From Prosthecobacter vanneervenii (GTDB taxonomy: Bacteria; Verrucomicrobiota; Verrucomicrobiia; Verrucomicrobiales; Verrucomicrobiaceae): a DNA stretch of 64,000 bases. The position numbers and the translations under genes are program-made. The stretch spans positions 486,677-550,676 of the forward strand of contig NZ_JACHIG010000003.1 of assembly GCF_014203095.1 (NCBI RefSeq), read 5' to 3'. The notes under the pieces were generated by a model. That model was not told the DNA's origin, ran no database searches, and saw nothing but the letters and a program-made list of their open reading frames with translations. Below, piece after piece: positions 37,799-47,205 of the stretch; position 1 is the first letter of the stretch; the number at the start of each line of letters is the position of its first letter.

Positions 37799-39109
37799 TT
37801 ACAGGTAGTCGTTCACCAGGTTTTCCAGCATCTCCTGGCGGCCGCTGCCCAGCAGAGGCTCGCCATTGGCCAGCGCGTAGGCTTCGAGCTCGGCAAAGCC
37901 CACTTCGCCCTTCTCGATCTTCGCGCCGATGCCGGAATCGAAGGTGCTGTAGCGCTGCTTGATGAAGGCGTCGATGCGCCCGTCCTCGATCATCGCGTGC
38001 GCGACCTTGAGGCCGCGTGCAAAGGCATCCATGCCGCCGATGTGCGCGTGGAAGAGGTCCACGGGTTCGAAGGACTCACGACGGCACTTGGCGTCAAAGT
38101 TGAGGCCGCCGGTGGTGAAGCCGCCCATGCGCAGTACTTCCAGCATGATCTCGGTGGTGAGGTAGATGTTTGTCGGGAACTGGTCGGTGTCCCAGCCGAT
38201 GAGTTCGTCGCCGGTGTTGGCGTCCACAGAGCCCAGTGCGTTTGCCGCGATGGCCACCTGCATCTCATGACGCATGGTGTGTCCAGCCAGCGTGGCGTGG
38301 TTGGTTTCAAGGTTGAGCTTGAAGTGCTCCAGCAGGCCGTACTCGCGCAGGAAGTTCAGGCAGGCTGCGGAGTCGGAGTCGTACTGGTGCGTGGAGGGTT
38401 CACGTGGCTTGGGCTCGATGTAGAACTGGCCGGTGAAGCCGATCTTCTTTTTGTAATCCACAGCCATGTGCAGCAGGCGGGCCAGATGGTCCAGCTCGCG
38501 CTTCATGTTGGTGTTCCAGAGCGTGGCATAGCCTTCACGGCCACCCCAGAAGGTGTAGCCCTCGCCGCCCAAGCGGTGGGTCACATCCATGGCTTTCTTC
38601 ACCTGTGCTGCGGCGTAGGCAAACACACCCGCGTGCGGGCTGGTGGCAGCTCCCTGGCAGTAGCGCGCGTGGGAGAAAAGGCAGGCCGTGCCCCACAGCA
38701 GCTTCTTGCCGGTCTGCTTCTGCGCTTTCTCCAGCTCATCAGCCACGGCGTCAAAGGCGGCATTGCTCTCAGCCAGCGTGTTCAGTTCAGGAGCCACGTC
38801 GCGGTCATGCCAGCAGTAGTAGTCCACTCCCAGCTTTTCCATAAACTCAAAGCAGGCCCACACACGGCGCTGCGCATTCGCCACGGAGTTGCTGCCGTCA
38901 TCCCATGGGCGCTGGGCGGTGCCGCCACCGAAGGGATCGGAGAGGGAATTGCGCATCGCGTGCCAGTAGGCGACCGCAAAGCGCAGCTGCGAGCGCATCG
39001 ACTTGCCGCCGACGACTTCGTCGGGATTGTAGTGCTTGAAGGAGAGCGGATTCCGGCTCTTGGGCCCTTCGTACTGAATTTTGGGGATGTCTGGGAAAGC
39101 TTCGTTCAT
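37799..39109 (-). CDS. xylA: Xylose isomerase
   Basis: A 436-aa enzyme converting D-xylose to D-xylulose. The start at 39109 ([20 protein letters not shown]) matches the family; a Met at 39124 gives five extra residues. Signatures are [40 protein letters not shown] (metal-binding Glu and active-site Lys), [20 protein letters not shown] and the metal-site [19 protein letters not shown]. Length fits class II. xylB is about 10 kb away and transcribed in the opposite direction, so the xylose pathway is split. A strong terminator follows. Confidence 0.97.
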   Translation of the reverse strand: MNEAFPDIPKIQYEGPKSRNPLSFKHYNPDEVVGGKSMRSQLRFAVAYWHAMRNSLSDPFGGGTAQRPWDDGSNSVANAQRRVWACFEFMEKLGVDYYCWHDRDVAPELNTLAESNAAFDAVADELEKAQKQTGKKLLWGTACLFSHARYCQGAATSPHAGVFAYAAAQVKKAMDVTHRLGGEGYTFWGGREGYATLWNTNMKRELDHLARLLHMAVDYKKKIGFTGQFYIEPKPREPSTHQYDSDSAACLNFLREYGLLEHFKLNLETNHATLAGHTMRHEMQVAIAANALGSVDANTGDELIGWDTDQFPTNIYLTTEIMLEVLRMGGFTTGGLNFDAKCRRESFEPVDLFHAHIGGMDAFARGLKVAHAMIEDGRIDAFIKQRYSTFDSGIGAKIEKGEVGFAELEAYALANGEPLLGSGRQEMLENLVNDYL

Positions 39110-39207
39110 GGATTGGACAGTCAAGGGAGTCGGAACCCGGCGGAGTGCAACTGGTTCGTCAGTTTAGGGATGGACACTTTTTGGGCCGAATAGGACACCC
39201 CCACGCC

Positions 39208-40479
39208 TCACAGCGCCTTGCGGTTTGTCTCTTCCGCCAGCCAGACGGACACCAGTGTAATGACCGCCATGGCAATGAGATACACCGCCACCGGCCACGG
39301 TTTGCCACCGCTTTTTTCCAGCAGCGCCGTCGCGATCAGAGGTGCCAGCCCTCCCGCCAGTGGCGAGGCCAGCTGGTAGCCCAGCGAGGCTCCGCTGTAG
39401 CGCACACGGGTGCCAAAGAGCTCGGAGAAAAACGCCGCCTGCGGCCCATACATCGCTGCGTGGCCGATCAGCCCGATCACCACCGCCGCCAGCACCAGCC
39501 CCATCTGTCGCGTCTCGATCATCCAGAAAAACGGAAACGCAAAAAGCAGTAAAAACAGCGCTCCCCCAAGGTAAACCGGCCTCCGGCCAAATCGGTCAGA
39601 CAACATCCCAAAAAAAGGAATCGCGACCAGTTGCACCGCCGATCCCGCCAGCACCGCATTGAGCAGATCCTCGTTCTTCATGCCAAGCTGCTGCGAGCCA
39701 TAGCTGAGCACCAGCACGGTGAAGATGTAAAAGAACGCATTCTCCGCAAAGCGTGCCCCCATGGCCACCAGCACGTTGCGCGGGTGCTCCTTGATCACCG
39801 CCAGAATGGGCACCTTCGGCCCTTCATCCTCCGCCTTGGCCTGGGTAAAGACAGGGCTCTCGATGATCTTCAGCCGGATAAACATACCCACTGCCAGCAG
39901 CAGCACGCCCAGAAGGAACGGCACTCGCCAGCCCCAGGAGAGAAAAGCCTGCGTCTCCATGGAGGAAGCCACTTTGAAAACCGCATTCGCCAGCAGCAGC
40001 CCCACCGGCACGCCGGCCTGCACCCAGCTGGCATAGTAGCCACGCCTGCCCGCCGCCCCGTGCTCCACCGCCATCAGCACTGCTCCACCCCACTCGCCCC
40101 CAACTCCGAAGCCCTGGATGAACCGCATCAGCACCAGCAGGATCGGCGCCCACACGCCGATCTGCGCATAAGTCGGCAGCAGCCCGATCAGCACCGTGGC
40201 CACCCCCATGAGCATGAGTGTCGTCACCAGCATGGACTTGCGTCCCAGCTTGTCGCCGAAATGTCCAAAGACGATGCCTCCCACCGGCCTCGCGAAGAAT
40301 CCCACCGCATACGTCGCAAAGGCGGCCATCGTCCCTGCCAGCGCGTCAAAATTGGGGAAGAACAGCTTGTTAAACACCAATGCCGACGCCGTGCCATACA
40401 AAAAGAAATCATACCACTCAATGGTGGTGCCAATGAAGCTGGCAATGACGACTCGGCGGGTGCTGTTGGGATCGGACAT
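39208..40479 (-). CDS. MFS transporter of the metabolite:H+ symporter (MHS) family
   Basis: A 423-aa membrane protein with about 12 hydrophobic segments. The start at 40479 (MSDPNSTRRVVIASFIGTTI) is the usual MHS opening, with EWYDFFLYGTASAL next. The loop GHFGDKLGRKSMLVTTL carries the G-x-x-x-D-R/K-x-G-R-R/K signature, and RPVGGIVFGH precedes it. MHS carriers take up organic acids, betaines or shikimate rather than pentoses. The substrate is not known. It lies 98 bp upstream of xylA on the same strand, but a functional link is not supported by family knowledge. Confidence 0.92.
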   Translation of the reverse strand: MSDPNSTRRVVIASFIGTTIEWYDFFLYGTASALVFNKLFFPNFDALAGTMAAFATYAVGFFARPVGGIVFGHFGDKLGRKSMLVTTLMLMGVATVLIGLLPTYAQIGVWAPILLVLMRFIQGFGVGGEWGGAVLMAVEHGAAGRRGYYASWVQAGVPVGLLLANAVFKVASSMETQAFLSWGWRVPFLLGVLLLAVGMFIRLKIIESPVFTQAKAEDEGPKVPILAVIKEHPRNVLVAMGARFAENAFFYIFTVLVLSYGSQQLGMKNEDLLNAVLAGSAVQLVAIPFFGMLSDRFGRRPVYLGGALFLLLFAFPFFWMIETRQMGLVLAAVVIGLIGHAAMYGPQAAFFSELFGTRVRYSGASLGYQLASPLAGGLAPLIATALLEKSGGKPWPVAVYLIAMAVITLVSVWLAEETNRKAL

Positions 40480-40679
40480 GGCTGGAGCCCGCGAGGCTGA
40501 CGAATCGGCGCACGCAATACAAGACGAAAAGAGAGCCCTCCCCTCCACGCCGCAGGCACATGATGAAAGCTTTTTCATATGATCGCCCTGCCTTCCTCTC
40601 TTTGAGTCCTCCTCACCCGCCCGGCATCTGCATTGGCACCGCACCCGATCCGTTTATGCGGGGTTCCATGCCCTCCACC

Positions 40680-41936
40680 ATGAAGACTACCCTCCTCCTC
40701 GCTCTGATCTCTCTGCTGGGTGCAGCCCCCCTGCGCAGCCAGTCCGCAGATGCGCCTGTCGACTTCGACAAAGCACGCCAGCTTTTTGAAAAGCGCCAGA
40801 GCGGCGGCACGCTCACACCCGAGGAAAGCGCCTACATCGAGCGCGCCAAGGCCGCTCATCAGGCCCAGATGCAGAACATCGGCGGCGGTCAGCCTCCACC
40901 ATCAGGTCAGGACGGCATCGACTGGCAGAAGGCCCAGGCTTTGCACCGTTGGGAGCAAAACGGCGAAAAGCTCAGCGAAGAAGACCAGAAATACCTCGAC
41001 CACGCCAAGGAGGTACGAAGCCGTGGCGGCAACCGCAGTGGTGGCGGACGCCCCTCCAATCAACGCAAAGCCCCCGACTCCCTGACTCCCCTCACCGACA
41101 TGACCGCCGAGGACAAATACGAGGGCGAAGAAGGCGGCCTCTACGGCAAAGGCAGCAACGAGCCGCCCGAAGCCCTCAAAAAAACTGTCTCCAAGGCACT
41201 CGCCCAGATCAAGCCGCTCGATGCCGAGGGCAAGCCCTCCGACAGCGGCACGATCGCGCTTGTCTCAATCAGCATGTCCAACGCCACCCAGGAGTTCTCC
41301 TTTTTCAAAGGCATCGCGGACAGCGACCCGCGCAAATCCAGCAAGCTCACCATCGTCGATTGCGCTCAAGGCGGGCAGACCATGGCCGCGTGGGCTCAGC
41401 CCGAGGGCCGCCCGTGGCCCGAGGCCATGAACCGCCTGCAGCGCGCCGAAGTCAGCCCGCAGCAAGTGCAGGTGGCCTGGGTCAAACTGGCCAACGCAGG
41501 CCCATCCGGCTCCAAGACCGAGCACCTCGCCACACTGGAGGCAGACACCCTCAAAGTCCTGCATCTCCTCAAAGAGCGCTTCCCCAATCTCCGCATCGCC
41601 TACCTCGGCAGCCGCATCTACGCCGGCTACGCCACCTCCGGCCTCAATCCCGAGCCCTACGCCTATGAGGGTGCCTTTGCTGTGCGCCACCTCATCCAGC
41701 ATCAGATGAGTGGAGAGGAAACCCTCGCCCTCACCAAAAGCCCGCTCCTTCTCTGGGGCCCCTACCTCTGGGCCGATGGCGAAAAAGGCCGCAAGTTCGA
41801 CGACCTCAAATACAGCAAGGAAGACTTTGGCCCAGACGGCACCCATCCAAGCAACTCAGGCCGGGAAAAAGTCGCCAGACAACTCCTCGAATTCTTCGCC
41901 ACCAGCCCTCTGGCTAAAGGCTGGTTTGCAAAGTAG
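40680..41936 (+). CDS. Secreted SGNH-like hydrolase with tandem N-terminal repeats
   Basis: A 418-aa exported protein. The start at 40680 opens a Sec signal (MKTTLLLALISLLGAAPLRS). Residues about 28-63 and 81-115 are two copies of a roughly 35-aa helical unit of form D-x-x-KA-x-x-L...G-x-x-L-x-x-E(E/D)-x-x-Y-x-x-x-AK. A Gly/Ser/Arg-rich linker follows. The C-terminal domain (about 190-418) has an SGNH-like order: VSISMSNATQEFSFF in place of a canonical GDS block, IVDCAQGGQTMAAWA and the block V-like DGTHPSNSGREKVARQ. It could be an esterase or an inactive relative. It converges on the DEAD-box gene. Confidence 0.72.
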   Translation: MKTTLLLALISLLGAAPLRSQSADAPVDFDKARQLFEKRQSGGTLTPEESAYIERAKAAHQAQMQNIGGGQPPPSGQDGIDWQKAQALHRWEQNGEKLSEEDQKYLDHAKEVRSRGGNRSGGGRPSNQRKAPDSLTPLTDMTAEDKYEGEEGGLYGKGSNEPPEALKKTVSKALAQIKPLDAEGKPSDSGTIALVSISMSNATQEFSFFKGIADSDPRKSSKLTIVDCAQGGQTMAAWAQPEGRPWPEAMNRLQRAEVSPQQVQVAWVKLANAGPSGSKTEHLATLEADTLKVLHLLKERFPNLRIAYLGSRIYAGYATSGLNPEPYAYEGAFAVRHLIQHQMSGEETLALTKSPLLLWGPYLWADGEKGRKFDDLKYSKEDFGPDGTHPSNSGREKVARQLLEFFATSPLAKGWFAK

Positions 41937-41954
41937 AAACAAAAGCTAGCTGCA

Positions 41955-43424
41955 TTACTTGCCCGTCAGCCGGTTCCACAGCTTGCGTGCTGTAGAAGGC
42001 TGCTGTCCGTCACGCTTGGGAGCCTGCCCCTGCTGGCCTCTCGGCGCAGCATTCGCAGAGGGCGCAGATCGGCGCTCACCCTGCTGCTGACCACGTCCGC
42101 CGCCTTGCTGACCACCGTGCCCTCCGGAGCGTCCACCGCCCTGGCCACCATGTCCGCCTGACCGCCCGCCACCGCCACCCTGCCCGTGCCGCTGCTGCCC
42201 ACCCTGTCCTTGCGGACGGCGCTGCTGAAACTGCCGCTGCTGCTCCCGACGCTCGGGCCGTTCATCGCTCACCACCGGGGAGGCCGCATTGTAGTCAAAG
42301 CCCTCGGCACGCTTGCGCACCAGTCCGCGGTTGATGAATTTCTCCAGCTTGCGCAGATCCGCCGCCTCGTCCGGTGAGACAAAGCTGATCGCGTCTCCGA
42401 TGGCCTGCGCACGACCCGTGCGGCCGATGCGATGCACGTAGTCCTCCACGATGTGTGGGAAATCAAAGTTCACCACGTGCGAGATGCCGTCCACGTCGAT
42501 GCCGCGTGCTGCGATGTCCGTGGCAACCAGCACGCGCACCGTGCCTGTCTTGAAATCATCCAGCGCGCGCAGGCGCTGATTCTGCGAGCGGTTGGCATGC
42601 AGCGTGGCGCAGCGTACCCCGCTCTGCTCCAGCTTCCGCGCGATCTTGTCCGCCCCGTGCTTCGTCCGGCTGAAGACCAGCACCATCTGCATGGAGTCAT
42701 CTTTTAGCAGATGCATCAGCAGGCTCAGCTTCAGATGCTTCTGCACCTCATATACCAGCTGCGTCACCGTCTCCGCCGGGTTCGACCGCTTGCCGATCTG
42801 CACGATCTTCGGCGAGTGTTGAAACTCATGCGTCAGGCTCTCGATCTCCTTGGACAGCGTGGCGGAAAACATCAGCGTCTGCCGCTTTTTCGGCAGCTGG
42901 TTGATCACCCGGCGGATGTCCGGCAGGAAGCCCATGTCCAGCATGCGGTCCGCCTCATCCAGTACCAGGTACTCCAGCTTGGAAAAGTCCGCGCAGCGCT
43001 GCCCCATCAGGTCCAGCAGCCGCCCTGGGCAGGCGATCACGATGTCGCTTCCCGCACGCAGTGCGTCCTTCTGCGGCTTCTCACCCACACCACCGTACAC
43101 CTTGGCAATTTTCAGCGGCAGATGCTTCGCATAAGCCAGCACGTTTTCCTCGATCTGCGCCACCAGTTCACGCGTCGGTGCCAGCACCAGCACACGCGTG
43201 TGACGGCGCTGCCCCTGCGGGATCGGATTGGCCGCCAGTCGTGTCAGGATCGGCAGTGTAAAGGCCGCCGTCTTGCCGGTGCCGGTCTGTGCGATCCCGA
43301 TCACATCCCCCCCCTGAATGACCACCGGGATGGCCGCAGCCTGAATCGGCGTGGGTTCCGTGTAACCGGCTTCTTGAATGGCTGTGAGGATGTGGGAGTC
43401 GAGACCGAGTTCTTTAAAAGACAT
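41955..43424 (-). CDS. DEAD-box ATP-dependent RNA helicase (RhlE-like)
   Basis: A 489-aa RNA helicase. It starts MSFKELGLDSHILTAIQEAG and EPTPIQAAAIPVVIQGGD (Q-motif). The motifs are AQTGTGKTAAFTLPI (Walker A), PTREL, VLDEADRMLDMGF, FSATLSKE and HRIGRTGRAQ, all complete. The last 110 residues are a low-complexity Gly/Gln/Arg tail that may bind RNA. Such helicases work in ribosome assembly or RNA decay, often under cold stress. The family is clear; the substrate RNA is not. It ends 18 bp before the convergent SGNH gene's stop. Confidence 0.95.
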   Translation of the reverse strand: MSFKELGLDSHILTAIQEAGYTEPTPIQAAAIPVVIQGGDVIGIAQTGTGKTAAFTLPILTRLAANPIPQGQRRHTRVLVLAPTRELVAQIEENVLAYAKHLPLKIAKVYGGVGEKPQKDALRAGSDIVIACPGRLLDLMGQRCADFSKLEYLVLDEADRMLDMGFLPDIRRVINQLPKKRQTLMFSATLSKEIESLTHEFQHSPKIVQIGKRSNPAETVTQLVYEVQKHLKLSLLMHLLKDDSMQMVLVFSRTKHGADKIARKLEQSGVRCATLHANRSQNQRLRALDDFKTGTVRVLVATDIAARGIDVDGISHVVNFDFPHIVEDYVHRIGRTGRAQAIGDAISFVSPDEAADLRKLEKFINRGLVRKRAEGFDYNAASPVVSDERPERREQQRQFQQRRPQGQGGQQRHGQGGGGGRSGGHGGQGGGRSGGHGGQQGGGRGQQQGERRSAPSANAAPRGQQGQAPKRDGQQPSTARKLWNRLTGK

Positions 43425-43489
43425 GTGCAGCGCCCCCTTAGTCTCCGATCAGGAGCTTGGCAATCACACGTTTCCAGCCGCCGGCCCGT

Positions 43490-44104
43490 TCATCCCTTGG
43501 CCGCATCCGCCGCACGCCAGAGGTACCACGCCGCCAGTGTGCGATGCGGGCGCCAGCGCTCAGCCAGCTCACGGAATTCCTTGGGCTTCGGCATTTCCTC
43601 CAGCTTTTTGGCCACGCGCCAGCCATTGCGCACACCATAGTCATCACTGGGAAACACATCCGGCCTGCCAAGCGTGAAAATCAAGAGCATCTCCACCGTC
43701 CAGCGTCCCACGCCGCGCACCGCCACCAGCCTCTCGATCAGCTCCTCGTCGTCCAGTTTCAGCGCCGCAGCCCGTCCAGGGATCTGCCCGCTCTTCGTTT
43801 TTTCCGCGATGTCTCGTATGGCCAGCATCTTCCCCGTCGAAAAGCCACACCCGCGCAGCATTTCATCCGAGGCATCCAGCACCTGATCCGGCTTTGGAAA
43901 CCCTGCTTTCGGAAAAAGCGCCTTGAAGCGACGCAGGATGGCCTCCGCTGCATTGGCATGCAGTTGCTGGTGCGCCACCGCGCTTATCAACGCCTCATAG
44001 GGGGTGCGCTTATGCGGCACCAACTGGCAGTGCCCGTGCGCTTTGATCAGCCGCCGCATCACAGGGCATTTCTTGGAAAGGTGGGCTTCGGCTTCGGTAT
44101 GCAT
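43490..44104 (-). CDS. DNA-3-methyladenine glycosylase (HhH-GPD, AlkA-type)
   Basis: A 204-aa base-excision-repair glycosylase. The start at 44104 (MHTEAEAHLSKKCPVMRRLI) is chosen because the upstream extension is Cys/Gly-rich and poorly protein-like. The helix-hairpin-helix is VRGVGRWTVEMLLIFTLG, and the catalytic Asp lies in DVFPSDDYGVRNGWRV. YEALISAVAHQQLHANAAEA is the conserved N-terminal helix. Length suits the shorter AlkA/Mag1-like group without the extra AlkA N-domain. It removes alkylated adenines such as 3-methyladenine. It lies 65 bp downstream of the helicase start, oriented leftward. Confidence 0.9.
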   Translation of the reverse strand: MHTEAEAHLSKKCPVMRRLIKAHGHCQLVPHKRTPYEALISAVAHQQLHANAAEAILRRFKALFPKAGFPKPDQVLDASDEMLRGCGFSTGKMLAIRDIAEKTKSGQIPGRAAALKLDDEELIERLVAVRGVGRWTVEMLLIFTLGRPDVFPSDDYGVRNGWRVAKKLEEMPKPKEFRELAERWRPHRTLAAWYLWRAADAAKG

Positions 44105-44530
44105 GGGCTGGAGACGGGCCCCACTCTGCCTGCAGCAGCCCTCAGCACAAGCCCCGTCACCATCAGCATGGCGCTCTCCGCCGCAAAGAAAGGCCGGAAT
44201 ACCTGACCCGGTGCAGCCTTGATTCAACACACGGCATCGAATTGGCTTCCAATCACAGCAGTGATTGATTTCCCACCGTCCATGGCAAAGCCCTCCCTCG
44301 AATTAGAAAATAGTCACCTCTTCTTGGATCACTTGATGGCGTCCTATCTCAGCTCGCCAAGCCCCCCGGGACGTAAAAAGAGCATGCCGCACAAAAAGCA
44401 CCTGCACCAGGCTCAAAAAAAACCCATGGAGGCATTAATCCTGCATTCATTTGCGCCCTTGTTTCAAATGCCCGTTTGATTCCACGAACTTCATCGACTT
44501 TCCTTGTCACGCCCAGCCTTAATCCCCCTC
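44105..44530. other. Intergenic region, no convincing gene
   Basis: A 426-bp gap between the divergent glycosylase and FHA genes. A frame at 44219-44479 (86 codons) has no recognisable signal, domain or ribosome-binding site and is probably chance. A small dyad AATCAC-AGCA-GTGATT (44251-44266) is present. It probably holds both promoters, but I could not pick them out. Confidence 0.5.
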
Positions 44531-46144
44531 ATGGCAAAAATCACTTTCGTTCTTGAAGACGGTCAGGATGTGGTGGTTCCCCTCAAGGAACACATCACCA
44601 TCGGCCGTGCCGAGGACAACGACATTCTGGTCGATGACGAGCGCATTTCCATGCACCACGCCGAGATCGTGCAAAACGCCGACGGCAGCCTGCAGGTCTT
44701 TGATCTGAAATCTTCTTCAGGCACTTTCGTCAACGGCGAGCGCCAGCTCAGCTGCACCCTGCTGCACGGAGACACCATCGCTTTCGGCCCTCTCGTCGGC
44801 AAGCTCGACATGGAGGACCCCGCCACTCAGTCCCCTGCCCCACAGCCAGCCGCATCCCCTACCCCAGTTACAGCCGCTGAATCGCCTGTTTCCACATCCA
44901 AGAGTTCAGAGCCCCCTGCCCCCGAGGCCTCTCCCGACAAGGCCCTGCTGGAAGCCAATGCCAAACTGGAAGCTGACAAACACCGCCTCAAAGCCGATAT
45001 CGCCGCGGCTGAAAAGGAACTGCGCGACTGGCAGCAACGTGCTGAGAAAGAACGTGCCCTCCATGCGGCCCGCGTGGAGTCTCTGCTGGCCGAGGAGAAA
45101 AAACTCGAACCCACCAAGGCTGCCGTCAAACAGGCTGAAACTGCTCATCAGGAATGGCTGGAGGCCATCAGCGCCCTGGGCAGCCAGCATGCGGACAAAA
45201 CCGCCGCTCTCGAGCGCCTCAATGCCCAGCACTACGAAAAGTCCACCGAGCTCCAGCGCCTCACTACAGCCGTCACCACAGCGCAGCAGGAGCTCGAACA
45301 GATCTCTTCACAAAAAGATGAAGCCGCCGCACGCCTCAAACAAATACGGGACGAATGCGAACAGGACGAGGCTCTTCTAAACTCCCTGCGTCAGCAGATT
45401 ATCGACCATGAAAAGCGCATTGCTGAGGAGGAGGCAAAACATGCCACGCTCAATACCGCCACGGCTGCTCTCACCGAAAAACATCTGCGCGATGAAGCCG
45501 CCGTCAAGGATCTGGAAACCCTCCTCATGAGCCTGGAGCAGCGCTGCGCCTCCGCACAGGCATCCCTGCAGCGCATGCAGGAAGAAAGCGCGACATGCGA
45601 AAAGCAGCTCATGGAGCATAAGACAGAACTCGCCTCCTTCGAGACCACCTTTGCCTCGCGGCGGGCAGATCTTGCCGCAGAGACCAGGCGCATCGCTGAA
45701 GCCAGAGCTGAACGTGCAGAGCTTGAGCGGCAGAATCAGGAGCTGGCTGGAGCCAAACAGCAGCTGGCAGATGCCAGACAGCGCCTCGCCGCCGTAGAGC
45801 AGCGCTACCGCGACGCCGTGGCCGCTGGCGGCCAGAACGGAGCACACATTCCCTCGCTGCCCAAACGCCCCGCTGCCCAGGAATCCCCCGCCAAAGCCGC
45901 AGCGGAGGCTCCGCACCACACGGAAGTTTCTGGCAAGCTTGAGGCAGCACGCAAAGAACTGGCAGAGCTGGAGGCCAAGGTCGCCGCTCTCAAGCAGACT
46001 CAGGCGGATTCCGGACTGGAGCATTCTCCCAATTCCGACGCCGTCCCGCCTCCCGTTGTTGTTCAGGTGGAAACCATTCGTCTGGCCCCCGTACCGATCA
46101 AATCCGAGCGCACTCGAGGCCCCGGCACCAAAAAGGTGGCGTAG
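44531..46144 (+). CDS. FHA-domain protein with a long coiled coil
   Basis: A 537-aa protein: FHA domain at 1-about 100 (HITIGRAEDNDILVDDERIS, MHHAEIVQNADG, FDLKSSSGTFVNGERQ), a Pro/Ala-rich linker, and a long alpha-helical coiled coil (about 140-430) rich in Glu, Lys, Ala and Leu heptads. The tail is disordered. FHA domains bind phosphothreonine peptides, so the protein may scaffold kinase signalling or cell-division machinery. The start at 44531 (MAKITFVLEDG) is chosen as the first Met of the FHA strand; nine further upstream codons add no domain. It is 45 bp upstream of an outer-membrane barrel gene on the same strand. Confidence 0.88.
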   Translation: MAKITFVLEDGQDVVVPLKEHITIGRAEDNDILVDDERISMHHAEIVQNADGSLQVFDLKSSSGTFVNGERQLSCTLLHGDTIAFGPLVGKLDMEDPATQSPAPQPAASPTPVTAAESPVSTSKSSEPPAPEASPDKALLEANAKLEADKHRLKADIAAAEKELRDWQQRAEKERALHAARVESLLAEEKKLEPTKAAVKQAETAHQEWLEAISALGSQHADKTAALERLNAQHYEKSTELQRLTTAVTTAQQELEQISSQKDEAAARLKQIRDECEQDEALLNSLRQQIIDHEKRIAEEEAKHATLNTATAALTEKHLRDEAAVKDLETLLMSLEQRCASAQASLQRMQEESATCEKQLMEHKTELASFETTFASRRADLAAETRRIAEARAERAELERQNQELAGAKQQLADARQRLAAVEQRYRDAVAAGGQNGAHIPSLPKRPAAQESPAKAAAEAPHHTEVSGKLEAARKELAELEAKVAALKQTQADSGLEHSPNSDAVPPPVVVQVETIRLAPVPIKSERTRGPGTKKVA

Positions 46145-46189
46145 TCCGCTTAACTGCTTCAGCAGCCTCGATTCACTCTGGGCAAGGCC

Positions 46190-47188
46190 ATGGACTCATC
46201 ACAGCGCATCCGCCAGCCAGCACTCGCTGGCTCGCGGCTTTCTGCCATCATTCTCCTGGCACTTTTCACCCTTACCTGCAGCCTTGATGCTGCCAGCAAG
46301 ACGAAACGTCTGAATCTGATCCAGTCCCGACTGCGCCTGCTGCCCAGGATGCGTGCAGCCCAGCAGCGCTCCGCCCTTGCCTCAGACGAGGAATCCATCA
46401 CGGCAGCCACAGGCATGGGCCGGAGCTGGCATGATATTCTGGGGGACGTGCTTTCGATGCAGTTCCGCTCCAGCAGCATGTACTCCATCACCAACAACGT
46501 CTTCAACACTCAGGAAGACGCGCAGACAGACTCCCTCTACGCCCAGTTTGCCGGACTCTCCCTGGACGCGAATTTTGACGAGCACTGGACCCTCTCAAAC
46601 ACCTTCGACCAAGGGTGGTTCTATTACGGCAGGGCGGCCAATGCCAGCCAGGACTTCATCACCAGCACCTTCGGCCAGATGCTCAGCTATGAGCGCACTT
46701 TTTTTGACAAGAAGCTGGACCTGAACCTGCCGCTCAGCTGGGGCTTCTCCCGCATGTTCAACCGCTCCACAGGTGCACGCACTTTGGACACCTACACCTA
46801 TCGTGCTGCAGCGGAGTTCACCTGGGCATTCAGGCCCTGGCTCACTCCCGCCTGGAGCTACGAGTATTATTATCAGGACAACGGCAGCCCCTCCGACTTC
46901 GTGCCCGACCAGCACAGGCATAACCTCAACCTCGGAGCCACCATCACTCCTTTCAAGGGGCGCAAACTTTACCTCACCCCCTCCGTGCAGTACTCGGTGG
47001 AGCAGTTTATCCACATCGTCCGCACGGATACAGTCTGGACCCCTGCCATGACAGTGACATGGCAGCCTCTCAAGTGCCTCGCCTTTGACGTGATCGGCAG
47101 CTACACAAGATCAAGATCCTCCCAGGAAGACTCCAGCTACAGGGTCTTCACGGGCGCGCTCTACGCACGGGTCTTCTTTGACTGGTAG
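46190..47188 (+). CDS. Probable outer-membrane beta-barrel protein
   Basis: A 332-aa exported protein. A signal is present after a short basic leader (ALAGSRLSAIILLALFTLTC). Beyond about residue 80 it is made of alternating aromatic and polar strands (FDQGWFYYGRAANASQD, WLTPAWSYEYYYQDNGS, AMTVTWQPLKCLAFDVIGSY) and ends in ALYARVFFDW, a C-terminal aromatic consistent with outer-membrane insertion. About 10-12 strands can be guessed. It has no recognised family. It follows the FHA/coiled-coil gene by 45 bp and may be co-expressed. Function unknown. Confidence 0.75.
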   Translation: MDSSQRIRQPALAGSRLSAIILLALFTLTCSLDAASKTKRLNLIQSRLRLLPRMRAAQQRSALASDEESITAATGMGRSWHDILGDVLSMQFRSSSMYSITNNVFNTQEDAQTDSLYAQFAGLSLDANFDEHWTLSNTFDQGWFYYGRAANASQDFITSTFGQMLSYERTFFDKKLDLNLPLSWGFSRMFNRSTGARTLDTYTYRAAAEFTWAFRPWLTPAWSYEYYYQDNGSPSDFVPDQHRHNLNLGATITPFKGRKLYLTPSVQYSVEQFIHIVRTDTVWTPAMTVTWQPLKCLAFDVIGSYTRSRSSQEDSSYRVFTGALYARVFFDW

Positions 47189-47205
47189 TCAGCCTTCGCC
47201 AGCGA

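Noticed and set aside
37997..39193. Rightward open frame of 398 codons over xylA
   Set aside because: Antisense to xylA; composition and position mark it as a shadow.
44219..44479. 86-codon rightward frame in the 426-bp gap
   Set aside because: No ribosome-binding site, signal or recognisable domain; the sequence is unremarkable.
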